Assembly (NCBI GenBank): GCA_030407005.1
Contig: JAUDYN010000005.1
Coordinates: 1,984,001-2,048,000, forward strand
Source: Desarmillaria ectypa
Taxonomy: Eukaryota; Basidiomycota; Agaricomycetes; Agaricales; Physalacriaceae
Reading direction: 5' to 3'
Length of the DNA: 64,000 nucleotides
Position numbers and translations under genes: made by a program. This document shows, in pieces, positions 43,785 to 55,888 of this stretch. The notes under the pieces were generated by a model that was not told where the DNA came from, ran no database searches, and was given only the letters and a program-made list of their open reading frames with translations. How positions within the stretch are numbered: the first letter of the stretch is position 1; every line of letters starts with the position of its first letter.

Positions 43785-45235
43785 GCAATGGCATCATCCA
43801 AATGTCATGGTTCCCACCTTCCAGTTAACAAAGGGATTATGGCATTTAAGCCAATCATGGCCCAAGTATACTGTCTTGGAGCCTAAGTTCATGACTGCAA
43901 GGTCAATTCATTCAGTGTGGTCTCTGATGGTCATTCAGAGTTTCACAAATTCAGTTATGTTGCCTGCCTTGTTACAGATTCTGTCTACATTGTACATGGG
44001 TATGGGAGAGGTGGCTTTTCAGGTATCTAACTGGTGTTGTTGGACATAAGTTTGGTTGATAGAACTGCCTGTGCAGCCACTATCCAACAACACTTGGGTT
44101 GTCAACATCTCTTTTCCTGTGCAGGGAGAGAGCTGGATATCCACCAAAAAGTCTTGACCTGAGCTCTTGGTTCTGCGGATATACTGGATCGGTTCATGAA
44201 GTTCATAGAGCTGCTCATGCACAGAACTTTCTTTGGTGTTTAAGCTCTGGACAAGCTCATCAGTTATCTCTCTGAGTTGTTTGGGATGAACCCAGGTGGA
44301 GAGAATGGCTTTGGCAACTGCCAAGTCCTTAGTACTTCAGATGGTGCATAGCATCCAGTCTACTCTGAATAGCTTGTACCATACATGATCAGGTGTTCCC
44401 ATGACTGACAGGACTTCAAGGTTTGGTACCCCCTTGTTAGGCAGGATTTTGAATATTGGGGTACTGGCTTTGGATTTTGCTTGCCATAATCTAAAGGCAG
44501 TGTCATCTTCTTCATCAGGTATTTTGATGATGGTAGTGGTTCTGTTACCATTCCCCCTTTTTACCACCTGGATGCTAGTGGCTTCCCCCTGTTCTTCAGC
44601 TTTAGTTTGCTTGGGAACTTGTTCAGACTCAGAAGGAGTCTGGCTTTGGCTTGAGGCATCCAAGGTTCTGCTACTACCCATCCCAGTGGAGTTGGCCATG
44701 GTGCCAGGTGCAAATCTTATCAGCATTGCGGTCAGCTCTGCCACTAGGTTTCTTCTGACTGGACTGGATTGCATGTGGCCCCGATCCTGGCCTTGGTGAG
44801 AGGCACTCTCCTGGTCCCCCACCAACTCTGACAAGGCTGGTGGATTTGTCTCCTGACTCATCAGGAGCGCTGAGACTTTTGGACTTCTGAGAGGCCCAAG
44901 GGCATCTCGCCTACTAGTCTCTGTCTGCAGTTTTACCCGCATATCCAGTGAGTTCCACATTGCAGGCTCAGTGGACTTTGTGGCAGTGCCAGCACCATCT
45001 GGCAAATCCTGCACCTCATCAGGGGCTCAGGATTCACTATAGATTATTGTGTCAGCTTCTTTCAGGAGTGTGATGTATCTGTTTGTTTTCAATTCTTTAA
45101 GGATCTTCAGCTTCAGGGTCTGTGAAGTCATGTGGTATTTATTGATTTTCATAGATAATTGTCTATGTTTATAGTAATCAGTCTGACCTGTGGAAGCCAA
45201 GGACTCACCTTCAAGAGACTTGGTCAAGCAAGGGG
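43785..45235 (-). pseudogene. Element C protease region
   Basis: LLDSGCTGSSINQTYVQQHQ (44082-44023) is readable. The stop at 43794-43796 is the same TGA as in A and B. The linker has one open run of 225 codons (45014-44337). Confidence 0.85.
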
Positions 45236-45259
45236 AATCAAACTCTTGTCGACCTACTC

Positions 45260-46550
45260 TTTTGCCTCTTCAATCTTGGTTGTAGGCAGCACCACTTCAT
45301 TAGTGAGCCCTACTAACCAAATGTCCTTGAACTCCTTTCTTCTAGGGCAATCCTTGCTCAGGTGACCTTTCTCATTGCACCTGAAGCACCTGCCCTCTGC
45401 TCATCACCAATCAATATCCATGGGCTTCCTTGTCCCTCCATAGGTCATCCATTGTCCAGTTCCAGTATCCTGATTGACATCCATGCTAGCAGTCGGCTTT
45501 GGGGCCAAGGAACTTGTTACCCCAGCAGTGGCTTTGCTGCTGGGGTGCTGTTGGGGTTGGGGACAGAAATCTTTCTTCTGCCCATCCCAGGACATACCAG
45601 TGGTCTGATTGAAGACTCATTTTTGCTGACACTCCTCATACATTCGGAGTATGTGCTCCTTCCATTCTGAGTATGAGCGTAGGATGTTGATGCCCATATT
45701 TGAGATGAAGGTTGTATAGGAGGAAGGTACTCCTAATCTGACCATCTTCACTATAGCGCCATGCTTGTTCTCATTGCTTCATCAGCCTGCCAATTTGGCC
45801 TCTTCTTCCAGTTTCTGAAAGTAATGAGAGGTGGGCTGCATTCCCATGTGAAGGTCAAACATCTGCTTTTCATGAATTTCCTCGATAGTGGGATCTCAGA
45901 ATTGACATAAGACCATGTCAACAAAGTCTGCCCAGTCAGGGTAGCAGAAGTGGGCAGCAGTTCCATTGTAGGCATCATCAATCCAGAATTTAGGTCTCTT
46001 ATAGACCCACCAATCTTTAGCAGCTCTCTCAAAGTGAGAAGTTGTGAATAGTATCAGGTGTGATAGTACCTGAAAGTAATACCTGAACACTTCAAAATAG
46101 GCAATGCAGTCACCTATAAAGCATTCAATATCATTGTGATCCCCTTTGAATGGAGCAGGGACTTTGACAAGAGTTGGTTTGATGCCCAAGTAAGAGACAT
46201 CAGTGGGTGTGTTTCTGACAGGGTTGGGGATTGGGTTGAGGGGCCCCTTGCCAGGAGGTGGTCTTGGGATCGAGTATCGATCTGGTCTTGGCCCTGGTTA
46301 TCCTCTTGGTGGTTCCATGGGTCTGCCCCTATCTGGCTCTTTCCCCTTTTCCTGATCCTGTAGATAGTTCATCATCATCTTCTTGGTAGACTCTTCCCTT
46401 TCAAGTTCTTCACGCATTTCTGCAATATGCTTTTCCTTTTCAACCAACACAGTTTTCATCTGTTGCCAGATTTCTTCCACCATTGCTGGAGTTCTTAATG
46501 CTCCTGCAGGGATGGTGTTGGCTTCTATTTCTTCTCCTGCATCTGCAAAG
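45260..46550 (-). pseudogene. Element C gag
   Basis: Co-linear with A gag: KGDHNDIECFIGDCIAYFEV (46143-46086), capsid and the knuckle region near 45360-45400 (CRCNEKGHLSKDC-like, partly decayed). Several stops. Confidence 0.82.
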
Positions 46551-46599
46551 AGAAGACTACCACCCTGATAGGGGTGGTATCCTTGTTGTTATGCCCAAC

Positions 46600-47880
46600 T
46601 GTGTGGTGGTGAGTCAGGCAGGGGTTTTGGTCTTGTGACTGGGGTATCAGGGGGGTAATCTGGGATATTTTCATATTGTTCTTGGGCATATCTCTGCCTA
46701 TAATAACCTGTATCATAGGTAAACGTATTGTAGTTGGGTTCTTGGCCCAATCTATTCCTCTCATATGACCTTCAATTGCTATAGTTGTCATAGGGAACAT
46801 TCTAATTCCCTTTGCTCATCCTCATCTTGGGCTCGAAGCCCTGGTAGTAGATCCCCAGTGGAGGGGAGAAATAGATCATGATTCTGGTTTGCATGTATCT
46901 GGATGCAAATCATGGCATTTGGGTTGGGACCCTGAATACTGTCCCCTTGATTGAGTGCCAACCACTCATCTATATCAGGTCTGGACTCTGTCCAGAGCAT
47001 TCTTGCTTTGACATTGTGGCATCAAATCTCCTAGGTGGTGGCCCTGAAGGGGCCGAATAGCCTTCTGTCAACCTCAGAGAGGTTGGGCTAAGTATAGTCT
47101 ACCCCATTTGGATTGAATGGGCTGTCAGAGACAGTGGGAGTGGGTGAGATTGAGGCATTGAGCTTCCCATCAGACTCATTGGAGAGGTCGATGACTAGGA
47201 GGGAAGAGGTGGAGTTGGTTCCTCCTTGGGGCCAGTTATCTCTATGGGCCCAAGGCCCATAGGGGTGGTTTCAATCCATTCTAGAATCATCGGGGTGATG
47301 GGGTCCATGGTAGGATCCATCAGAGGAAGAGGATTGAGAGTGGGGGAGGGGATCCACCAGTTTTGTGGATGAAGGGCAGGGGTTGTGGGATGGGGATGAG
47401 GGGGCCTGGGGTAGGGGGGTGGGGCATCCTCAATCTCAATCTGAATGTGCCATGTGTATTCTTGGGCCAGGGTGAGGGTGGGTCATTCCATCCTGTACTA
47501 GAGTAGAACTGCCTGCATATTGTGCTTGCTGGTGTTGGAGGGCCCTGGGGTTGGGGGCCTCTTATTATTAGTTGTCCCCTCAGAGGAGGAGACAATTGTG
47601 AAGTGGGCCCAAGGACAGATGAGTGGTACCACCTCTCATTCTCTCAGTCAAGTGGGGCATAATTCTCTGGGAAGGATATGTTTAGGGTGGCAGGGTGGTC
47701 GGGGTGGGAGTTGTGGGCAATGGGTTTGTCTTTGGCAAAGGAGAGTTCTGATTTCCTCTTTGTAGATTAATATGGCAAGGACAGTAAAAAAGGTAAGAAG
47801 TATAGTGCTGCCAATTGCAATGCCAAGGGATATGGTTTTTGGGTTTTGTCAGTTTTCTTCATTGGTCATGAGTGAATGCT
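46600..47880 (-). pseudogene. Element C ORF1
   Basis: The IDEWLALNQGDSIQG block (about 46972-46930) and the membrane segment near 47860-47770 (ISLGIAIGSTILLTFF-like) are readable, with frame breaks. At the site of the stop shared by A, B and E this copy has TGC. Confidence 0.65.
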
Positions 47881-47915
47881 TCTTTTATGGCTTAGCATAG
47901 GAGAAGCAGTGGAAT

Positions 47916-47928
47916 ATCTTTTGACTAA
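47916..47928 (-). other. Primer-binding site of element C
   Basis: The plus strand ATCTTTTGACTAA abuts the 5' LTR and equals, in reverse complement, the 13-mer TTAGTCAAAAGAT inside that LTR (48063-48075), 13 of 13. Confidence 0.85.
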
Positions 47929-48353
47929 TATTACATCCTTGTCTATCATGTGACTTGGGACATAAGCTTTGATCTCTAGAGCTGCTTCACATTCAGGCAG
48001 TCACTCTTTATGAGACTTGGGCTAGGTCTTTGGTGTGTGAATAAAAAGTGTATGATTGTAATTTAGTCAAAAGATAGAGTACAACAGTGAAGTTTACTCT
48101 ACTTATATACTGTAGGTATGGGGTATATTAATAGATGAAATGATATAGTTCATGAGGGAATTGTATAGTTCTTGTGAGGACAGTGTGGAGCCGGATGGAT
48201 CATAGTCTAATGAGAGAGAATGAGGGTGACATTTTATATGAACTGGGGTCATTGTCAGTGAGTATATTGATACGAGGTGAGAACTGTGGTGGATTAGATG
48301 GATGAGTCATGGATATGACTCAGATAAGATAAGATAATGGAAAAATCATAACA
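47929..48353 (-). repeat. Right (5') LTR of element C
   Basis: TATTACATCC (decayed TGTTAC) to CATAACA, 425 bp. On the minus strand TATATAAGTAG stands 34 nt before ATCTTTTGACTAA. Confidence 0.9.
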
Positions 48354-50126
48354 CAGATGCAACAGCACCTGGAAGTAGTGTCAGAACACTTTAAAGTAGG
48401 CAATGCAGTCACTGATAAAGCATTCAATGTTATTGTGGTCCCCTTTGAACAGGTTAGAGGCCTTGATGAGGATGGGTTTGATGCCCAGGTAAGGGACATC
48501 GTTAGGCACATTTCTGATGGGATTTGGGATAGGGTCTGGGGGTTCTTTTCCTGGGGGCAGTCTTGGTATCAAGAATCAATCCAGCCTTGGACCTAGATAG
48601 CCTCTTGGTGGCTCGGTGGGTCTTTCCCTGTTGGGCTCCTTCCCCTTGTCTTGGTCATGGAGGTAATCTGTCATCATCTTCTTGGCAGATTCCTCCCTTG
48701 TGAGCTCTTCACACATTTCTGTGATGTGCTTCTCCTTTTTGGCCAATGCAGTTTTTGTCTATTGCCGAAGTTCTTCTGCCATTGCTGGGGTTCTTGATGA
48801 CTCTGCAGGGACATTGTCAGCTTTCATGTCTTCTCCCATGCCTGCAAAGAGAAGACTGCCACCCTGATAGGGGTGATAGCTGGATTGTCATGCCTGACTA
48901 TAGGGTGGCAAGTCAGGCAGAGGTTATGGTCTTGCAACTGAGATGTTGAGAGGGTAGTCAGAAAAATTCATATATTGGGGCTAGGGATATCCCAGCCTGC
49001 CATAGTATCTGTACCCATATCTAGCTCCTTTAAAGCTAGACATCAGGTCCATTCTCCTCCCTTTGGGTGAGCTCCAGCTGCTATAACTGTTGAAGGGAGT
49101 GACTCAGCTCCCATTGCTCCTCTGTTATCCTTGGGTATAGCCCTGGTACCATGTTGCTGATGGTGGGATGATAAAGCTCCCAGTTCCTGTTTGTGAGGAT
49201 CTAGACATGAATTGTGACATTGAGGTTGGGACCCTATATTGGGTCACCCCTGTTAAGGGCAAGCCACTCATCCATATCAGGACAAGATTCATGCCAGTCC
49301 ATTCTGGCTTCGATATCCACTCACCTGAGTTTCCAGGTGGTGGATACAATGAGGCTGAGTATCTCTTGGTCAATGTCGGTGAGAGCTGGCCAGGTTCTAT
49401 CAGTCTCTTTGGGATTGAAGAGACTGTTGGGGGCAAAGGTAGCAGCCTTGGTCATGGAGTTAGAGCTCCCATCAGAGTCTGAGGAGGAGAGCTCAATGAT
49501 AGGGAGTGAGGACAAGGAGTTCATGCCCTCTCAGGGCCAGGAGTCTCATTCTTGGGCCCAGAGGCTATAGGAGTGATTGCGATCCATTCCAGGATCGTTG
49601 GGGTGTAGGGCCCTAAGGTAAGGCTAGGCAGGGGTTGGGGAACAGGGATGAGGGGGAAGGGAGTATGGGGGTGGAGGGTCGATCTCAGCCTGTATGTCCC
49701 ATACATATTCCTCAGCTGCAGTGAGGGTGGATCATTTCAGCCAGTATGTTGCAAGGGCAGCCCTTGTGGTGGTCTGGTTGGTGTCCTCAGAGGAGGAGGG
49801 GGCTGTGAACTGGACCTGAGGGTGAGAGAGTGGTATCTCCTCTTGTTCTCCCAGTCTAATAAGGGATATCCTCCTGAGAAGGACATGATCAGGATGGCAG
49901 GGTGGTCAGGGTGGAGGTTGTTGCAGATGGTGGGGTCACCTTTCTTGGCAAAGAAGTGCTTGTGCTTCTTCTTCATATGTTAGTACTAGAAGAGCAGTGA
50001 ATAGTATGAGGAGTGTGGCACCACTGATTGCGACACTGAGGGTGTTTGTTCATTGGTTTCTTGTTTGTGGTTTTTGGGCATATATGGTGCATCTTTTATG
50101 GCTAGCATATAAGAGGCAGGAGGTGA
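48354..50126 (-). pseudogene. Element E: gag start and ORF1, truncated
   Basis: Minus-strand gag N-terminus (48354-48850, including FKGDHNNIECFISDCIAYF near 48440-48385) and ORF1 (48890-50090) with membrane segment SVAISGATLLILFTALLVLT near 50035-49980, LSSLPIIELSSSD (49515-49477) and MDEWLALNRGDPI. A TGA at 49321-49323 coincides with those in A and B. Everything downstream of early gag is missing at the junction with C. Confidence 0.75.
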
Positions 50127-50139
50127 ATCTTTTGACTAA
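50127..50139 (-). other. Primer-binding site of element E
   Basis: Plus strand ATCTTTTGACTAA next to the LTR. Its LTR partner (50274-50286, TTATTTGAAAGAT) now mismatches at three positions, two of which fit CpG decay of an ancestral TTTCGAC. Confidence 0.6.
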
Positions 50140-50544
50140 TGTTATGATCCTGTCTAACATGTGACTTGGGACTTAAGCATTACTCTCTGGGCTGTCTCGT
50201 ATTCAGACTATCACCCAGTGAGAGTTAGACTAGTGTCTTTAGTCTGGTGTAGTAGAAGGTATAGGAATATAATTTATTTGAAAGATAGAGTACAATGGTG
50301 AAAACTACTGTACTTATATACTGAAAATATGGCATTATTAATAGATGAAATAGCTAAGTTCATGAGGAAACAGTGCTGTAGTCAGATGGATCATGGTCTA
50401 ATGAGAGTAAAAGAGGGTGATAATTGGTGTGAACTGGGGTGGTTGTCAGTGTGTGCATTGATACAAAGTGAGAGAATGACTGATTAGATCATCTATATTA
50501 GCAATCTGACTAGGATAAGATAAGATAATGGAAAAATTGTAACA
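50140..50544 (-). repeat. 5' LTR of element E
   Basis: TGTTATGATCC to TTGTAACA, 405 bp, related to the C LTRs. Confidence 0.88.
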
Positions 50545-51225
50545 GACACTACCAATCTACATCTGCTACAACCAAAGAAGAAGCTCAATAAGAAATGCAT
50601 CAGACTCCACCCACATGGAAAATATACCTGGTCTTTAACAAGACCCTCCTCACTGCATACATTCTACCAGCATTTCCTAACCAGGAACAACCTCTGTCTC
50701 TATCACCAGATATCATACATGGTAAAAAAGAATATAAAATCAAGGCCATCCTCAACAACAGACCTCACAAAATCTGAGGAAGGAAAGGTCAGCTGTCAAG
50801 AACAGTCATAGATTATCTCATCAAATAGAAGGGCTACAGAACTGAGGAGAACTAATAGATAACTTAGACAATGCAAAAGGAGCAATCACCAAGTATCTCA
50901 GGATAAAGGAAGCTATGAAAGTTCAAGCAGTCATAGTCACCCCTGCCAGGGCTACAGTCATCATCAATGCCAAGAAAGAGGGAACAAAATGACAATATTT
51001 AGTCAAGAAATATTCATGCATTGAATACTGATATTACATGGAGGAAATTCCAGAGCTAAAAATGCTCATCAATGCTTACTGAGAGGCCAACATGCAAGAT
51101 GAAGACAGGGGAGATGATCAATAGAATGGAAATAGCAAGGCACAAAATACTTGGGGGACCCCTTTGGAAGGGCTGATGGTCAGGTCATAATGACAGTTGG
51201 GATGCTTGTTTTAATGAGAGAGTAT
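50545..51225 (+). pseudogene. End of element F pol (integrase tail and chromodomain)
   Basis: Plus strand starts DTTNLHLLQPKKKL, the counterpart of the DTANLHLPRPKKKL block of element A (residues about 905). It continues through LTAYILPAFPNQEQPL to a decayed chromodomain and ends in a degenerate polypurine tract before the LTR at 51226. Confidence 0.75.
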
Positions 51226-51682
51226 TGTTATGATTTCACCTATTTTTCATGTTTATCTTATCTTATCTTACTTCTATCTAGGCACTGATCTTATCATATT
51301 TCATCTTAGCACCAATCATGGATCATGGACTGACTGCCTCATCATTAGCAAATGACAATGAGCCTTTGTGCTATGGCTCACAATGGTCACCCCACTATAC
51401 CATTGTCTTCATTGTTTCATGCATGGTTACTTGTCATTCACTTCTATTATTAGGACTGGTACTTTAGTATATAAGTAGGATAGCTCTTGCTATATATTCT
51501 CCAGCTTCAAGCTAAAGTTAATCTATACCAAACTTCCTCATTGACTCCTCTCCTCACCTAGTCTAAAACTTAGTCTCTTGGATCTAGTATAACAATCATC
51601 TTGTGATCCAGTGGGTGACTGTACAAATGTGATACAGCCCATTGTTTATGCTTGATTGTTATACCAGAGTCTAGGTCTAACA
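51226..51682 (+). repeat. 3' LTR of element F
   Basis: TGTTATGATT to TCTAACA, 457 bp, same family as 9172-9626 and 8502-8937. It has TATATAAGTAGG and AGCTTCAAGCTAA. Confidence 0.85.
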
Positions 51683-51685
51683 TAT

Positions 51686-51895
51686 TGTTGTAACAAGAGT
51701 GAGGAGAATGTAGAAAAGAGGATAAAATACTACCTCTTAATCAAGTGGTGTCATACTTAAATACATCTTTTACTACTTCTAGAATTTACTATGAAATACT
51801 GTATGTGTCTACTTTTACAGCCCAAAGTTAATCCTGATGAGTAAGCTAATCCTTCAAGTACATTCTGGCACTTGCTCAGGATTGCTATTCCAACA
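51686..51895 (-). mobile_element. Solo copia LTR, TSD CATAT
   Basis: A 210-bp LTR of the same family as 14072 and 18541, flanked by CATAT (51681-51685, 51896-51900). It inserted across the end of the element F LTR. Confidence 0.92.
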
Positions 51896-53069
51896 CATAT
51901 CAATGTCACATTTTCAAAAATGTGTTTCATACTCTGGTTGTTGGTCTCAACACCTGGTACATTTTTGCTCATTAGAAGGCTACCCTTTATTCTAAGTGAG
52001 CTTCACTTATCTACCCCAAGCCTTGAAAGATGTACCCTTGCCCAATGGTCATAATTTTTCACACCTATCAGACCTCTTGTTGAAGGATATCAGTACCAAC
52101 ATGACATGTGTTGTAAATATTGCAGTGGGAGGCTTGCTGAGTAGAGAATACTAAATTGTTAGCTACTAGAGCTCGAGACGAGCTCCTTAAATACTACAGA
52201 ATGTATCTAGAATTTTCTACTGAAGTACCTAATTATGTCATAGTATCGTGCCAAATTGATGGTACCGAAGGTTCGGGAATCTCGGTACATATCATGTTGG
52301 TACTCGTCGTCCCCAATTCCCGATTTAGAATCAACAATGAAAAGTATTTATTATTAATACAAAAAATAATGTTACAAAAGTACCAAGTCGACTCAAACTC
52401 GTTAGTAGTACTAGTATGGATTTACGATTAGAAGCAGAATAATGCAAAAGCTATAACGAGTTAACAAGACGTGATCTTTTGTTTATTATGAGACTCTTTT
52501 TCGAAGAAGTTTGTCTTCCCTTCAAAAGGAATCATCCCGAGAACTCGAAAGGGTTTCTTGCAGGGTAGTGGGAGTGGCTGACCGGACACCGATGACAGTT
52601 CAAACGTTCAAGAGCAGGTCTGAAAGTACTGAATAACGATTCCCTTAAGAACGCAGTACATCGGACTTTCACTGCCGGCTGGGCCTCCACCTTGGCAGAA
52701 CATTTCTTCGTGATTCTGACGACGTGCGGAAGGCACAGTGACAAGTACTCGTAGTAATTGACAAACAACTACTGTACAGAGGCGCTGTTGTCGACGCTAT
52801 GGTGATCATTTTTTAGTCAGTGACCATGGAGATAGAAAATGCTCAGAATCGATAGAACGAAAATATACGTCAGGATGTTAGACTATTCTCGTTACTATAT
52901 TCAACGAAATATTAGAAGAAACTAGACAAAGGCGGGACTGGTGCTTAGCGCTTAGTCCTCGTGATAAACACCTTCCTAAGCGACTATTGTGCGAAGATGA
53001 CGCGATATCATTTCTAATTTAGGCTCCCATTTTCGATGTACTGCTCTGTCTTCGCCATCGACGACCACG
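51896..53069. other. Gene-free stretch right of the transposon nest
   Basis: About 1.2 kb of AT-rich sequence without a gene or recognisable repeat. The last few hundred bases upstream of 53070 should hold the promoter of the carrier gene. Confidence 0.5.
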
Positions 53070-54569
53070 ATGAGCTCGTCTTCATCACTATCGATCATCA
53101 ATGAACTGCTTGCCGGAAGCGTTGGAGGTGCTGCCCAAGTCGTCGTCGGTCAGCCCCTAGATACTGTCAAGACGCGTGCACAAATAGCACCAAGTTCAGT
53201 TCCATCTTACATTCGCGGGAAGAATCACTCACGATGAAGTAAATGTACAGGAGGGATGTTCGTGCGTGTATCTTTACTGAAACGACGTGCATGGTCTTAC
53301 GAATACCCTGCAGAAAGGGCCTATGGATATTCTCATACAGACTGTACGAAAGGAGGGCTTTTTTGCGCTATACAAAGGTCAGTGAAAAACGTAGCCCATT
53401 ATTTTCTTCTCTAACATGTCTCTAGGTATGGCTAGCCCTCTCTTTGGTATCGCTGGTGTCAATTCGCTACTATTTGCCTCGTACGGTGTATCGCGTCGAA
53501 TAATCTCACCCTATCCTCAACTGAGTCTACCTCAGATTGCTCTGGCAGGGAGTATGGCTGGAGCTGCTAATGCCATATTAGCAAGCCCAGGTGCGCATTA
53601 ACTACATCTGCCTCAAATCTGCTAAAATAGCATAGTGGAAATGTTTAAGGTTCTCATGCAGGGCCAGTATGGAAGCGCAACAGACAAGCGCTTACGAAGA
53701 GTCGTGAGTGACCAGTGGTCGCAATGGGGTTTCAGGAAGGGTATCATGCGTGGTTACTGGGTAACCGTAGCTCGAGAGATACCGGCATACGCTGGGTTTG
53801 TTTGGTTTTTGGTCATCCCCAGACAATTTTTTGACACCGGTTTAGGTTCTATACTGGTACCTTTCTTGATAACTCACTTGCCTCTTTCTCATTATTTCCT
53901 TAGCCTATGAATTTTCGAAGAGGAAATTTGCATCCGCCTATGGTAAAGATTTACCTGTGTGGGCATTGTTAGCCAGTGGGTCAACCGGAGGCGTAAGTGA
54001 GGTTACCCTTATATTCGTAGCCTCGCGTTTAGATATTATAGATCTCTTATTGGCTGGCTTGTTATCCACTCGGTAAGTCCGAGTCATCAGAGCAAAATTT
54101 ACGTTCATCCATAATTAGATGTCATCAAATCTCGTGTACAACTGAGACCTACGCCACCCTTGGGGACGCCAGTACAGTATATTGCGCACGAGGGTAGAGC
54201 TATACTGGCGGAGTCTGGCCTGTAAGCGATCTGTTGCTACCGTGGTCGTCAGTTCTTCATTTGTACTGGAATATCGCAGTCCTGGTTTGTTCCGTGGACT
54301 TACGCCCTCCAGTAAGGCTTCACCTGTATTGACATATGCTCATCTTCTGATATTGCTTGTGTGTCACAGTACTGAGAAGGTAGTGGTACCTGTCTTTTCT
54401 GTGGATGCAGGACCTCAAATACCGTTCTGCCCTCCCTCTAGCATTCCGGCGGCAGCGGCTACCTTTGCTGCATTCGAGTTGACCAGAGGTATGGTGCTAT
54501 TCGCACTGACCTTGCGCGTTCTGACTGACTATAAACTCAGAATATCTAACAGAATTGACAGGTGTCTAA
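53070..54569 (+). CDS. Mitochondrial carrier protein, YMC1/SLC25-like
   Basis: Thirteen exons join in frame to 291 residues, typical for the family: 53070-53193, 53251-53261, 53314-53377, 53426-53590, 53636-53795, 53846-53856, 53904-53992, 54042-54072, 54119-54221, 54280-54311, 54370-54379, 54442-54488 and 54541-54569. Three carrier signatures are present at the threefold repeat positions: PLDTVKTR (29-36), PVEMFKV (121-127) and PLDVIKSR (217-224). This is an inner-membrane transporter with six expected helices. GIAGVNSLLFASYGVSRR and PAYAGFYTAYEFSKRKF resemble fungal YMC1-type carriers (linked to glycine, glutamate or related substrates), but the substrate is not certain. Three exons are only 11, 11 and 10 nt long; without them the frame breaks, and with them the family sequence is complete. 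The start ATG gives the usual short N-terminus before ELLAGSVGG. Confidence 0.9.
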
Positions 54570-55070
54570 AGGGATATCAAGAGCTATACAGTATCATTTC
54601 CACGGTTGCGCTAAAAGAAACGTCGATCATCAGAGATAGTTGCGCTTAGTTTGCCGTCCCTCAACATGATTAATACAGTCTGCAAGGTAATAATGAAAGA
54701 ATGGTTTGTAAAATTATTGCACCAATAGATTTTCAATGGAATGCGAAACGTAAGATACATATGGTGCGCCACGGAACTATGTATCAGACTTCTGTTATCA
54801 TCGGCTTCTGCAAGGCCACAGGAGGATTGCACGACAGGTTTCATGATCTCAAACCCGTTAGATAGCTCATGCTAGCTTATATAACAACGGCATAGTTTTG
54901 GTATTTACGCGATCTTTACCTTCACCTTTGCTATATCTGGCACACCGGTGAAGTATTCATCGGCGTACGCATACATCGTGGCAACCTTGCCCTCAATATG
55001 TACTTTCACCCTCAACCAAGTCATTCCCATAGTCTACTAATACTTGCCTTCCTTCACCCGACAAAAAAAT
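54570..55070. other. Intergenic region between convergent genes
   Basis: About 500 bp holding the 3' ends of the carrier gene and of the minus-strand gene at 55071. No further gene was seen. Confidence 0.5.
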
Positions 55071-55672
55071 TCACCACGCCAAGCAAATCAGTTCCCGGGA
55101 ATTCGAATACATATCAGCTGCGCGTCTGCTCTTGTTCGTCAATAAGGAGGAGGTTCTAAGGTGCAAGCGAACCCACAAGAGTCCATCGTAGACTGAACCA
55201 AGCGCGCTTACAACCAAAAAGTTCCCGACCACGTCGACCCCCTCGAGAGATTTCAACCCAATCCGGACCTTTTCCACACCATTCCGCATCATACTTGCGA
55301 GCGTCTTGATCTGGCCCGACTGAGAAATCTCCAACAAGGCTTCTGAATTGGCATCGAGCGCCTCTTCTTCCCACTGGCGTGCATCTTCAGCGAACGTGTC
55401 GAAAATGGCATAGGTCGGGTTGGTGTCATTGGAGCTCAAACCACTGTAGGGTAAAAGCCTCGGCTTCGACGAGATCGTAACCCGTGTTTGAAAGTCGGTG
55501 AGCTCTCCAGGTTTGGGCTCAAGAGGGACAACCAACTAGATCGAGGGCTGTTAGAGACGTAAAACCTGGTAGACAGACACCTTACCCATAATGTTGATGT
55601 TATCAAGAGAGATGAGGAAGAAAGTGTGTGGGTGTGATGAATGCGATACCTATTATGTAAAACGTTGACCAT
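55071..55672 (-). CDS. Unrecognised small protein
   Basis: Two exons, 55586-55672 and 55071-55535, give about 183 residues. The second exon is a convincing coding segment: VVPLEPKPGELTDFQTRVTI, then NPTYAIFDTFAEDARQWEEE, EALLEISQSGQIKTLASMM and a C-terminal hydrophobic stretch GNFLVVSALGSVYDGLLWV. The first exon (HHTHTLSSSS) looks like translated leader, so the true start may lie elsewhere. I do not recognise a family, and no signal peptide or full membrane helix is obvious. It lies 216 bp downstream of MAD1 on the same strand. Confidence 0.55.
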
Positions 55673-55888
55673 AACTAATTTTGAGATATAAATGTTCCCC
55701 GTCGTGTCCAGTTCGATATTATCGCACAGACGCCTCTGTGAGCACTTTGATTGTCATTGTCCCGATAAATAATTTCCCTGCATAAAGCAGCGCGGCTCAG
55801 AAACGTGATGACACCAAACTTGGTTTGACTTACTCGCCTTTCTATCTTACACACCTGGCTGCATCCACCACTGGCTAAATCTATGTCC

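Larger units (their letters stand above)
40003..48353 (-). mobile_element. Gypsy element C, decayed, possibly chimeric
   Basis: LTRs at 40003-40428 and 47929-48353 bound a minus-strand element co-linear with A. The flanks do not match (GATGG before, CAGAT after): to the left is D protease on the plus strand, to the right gag of another element on the minus strand. The two LTRs are also clearly different in their first 130 bp. Both facts suggest that the two halves come from different insertions joined by recombination. Confidence 0.85.

Noticed and set aside
51896..52450. Open frame of about 90 codons near 52156-52431
   Set aside because: AT-rich, no family resemblance, no flanking gene signals; probably chance.
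53796..53903. Apparent frame break in the carrier gene, first read as a pseudogene
   Set aside because: An 11-nt micro-exon (53846-53856) restores both frame and conserved residues.
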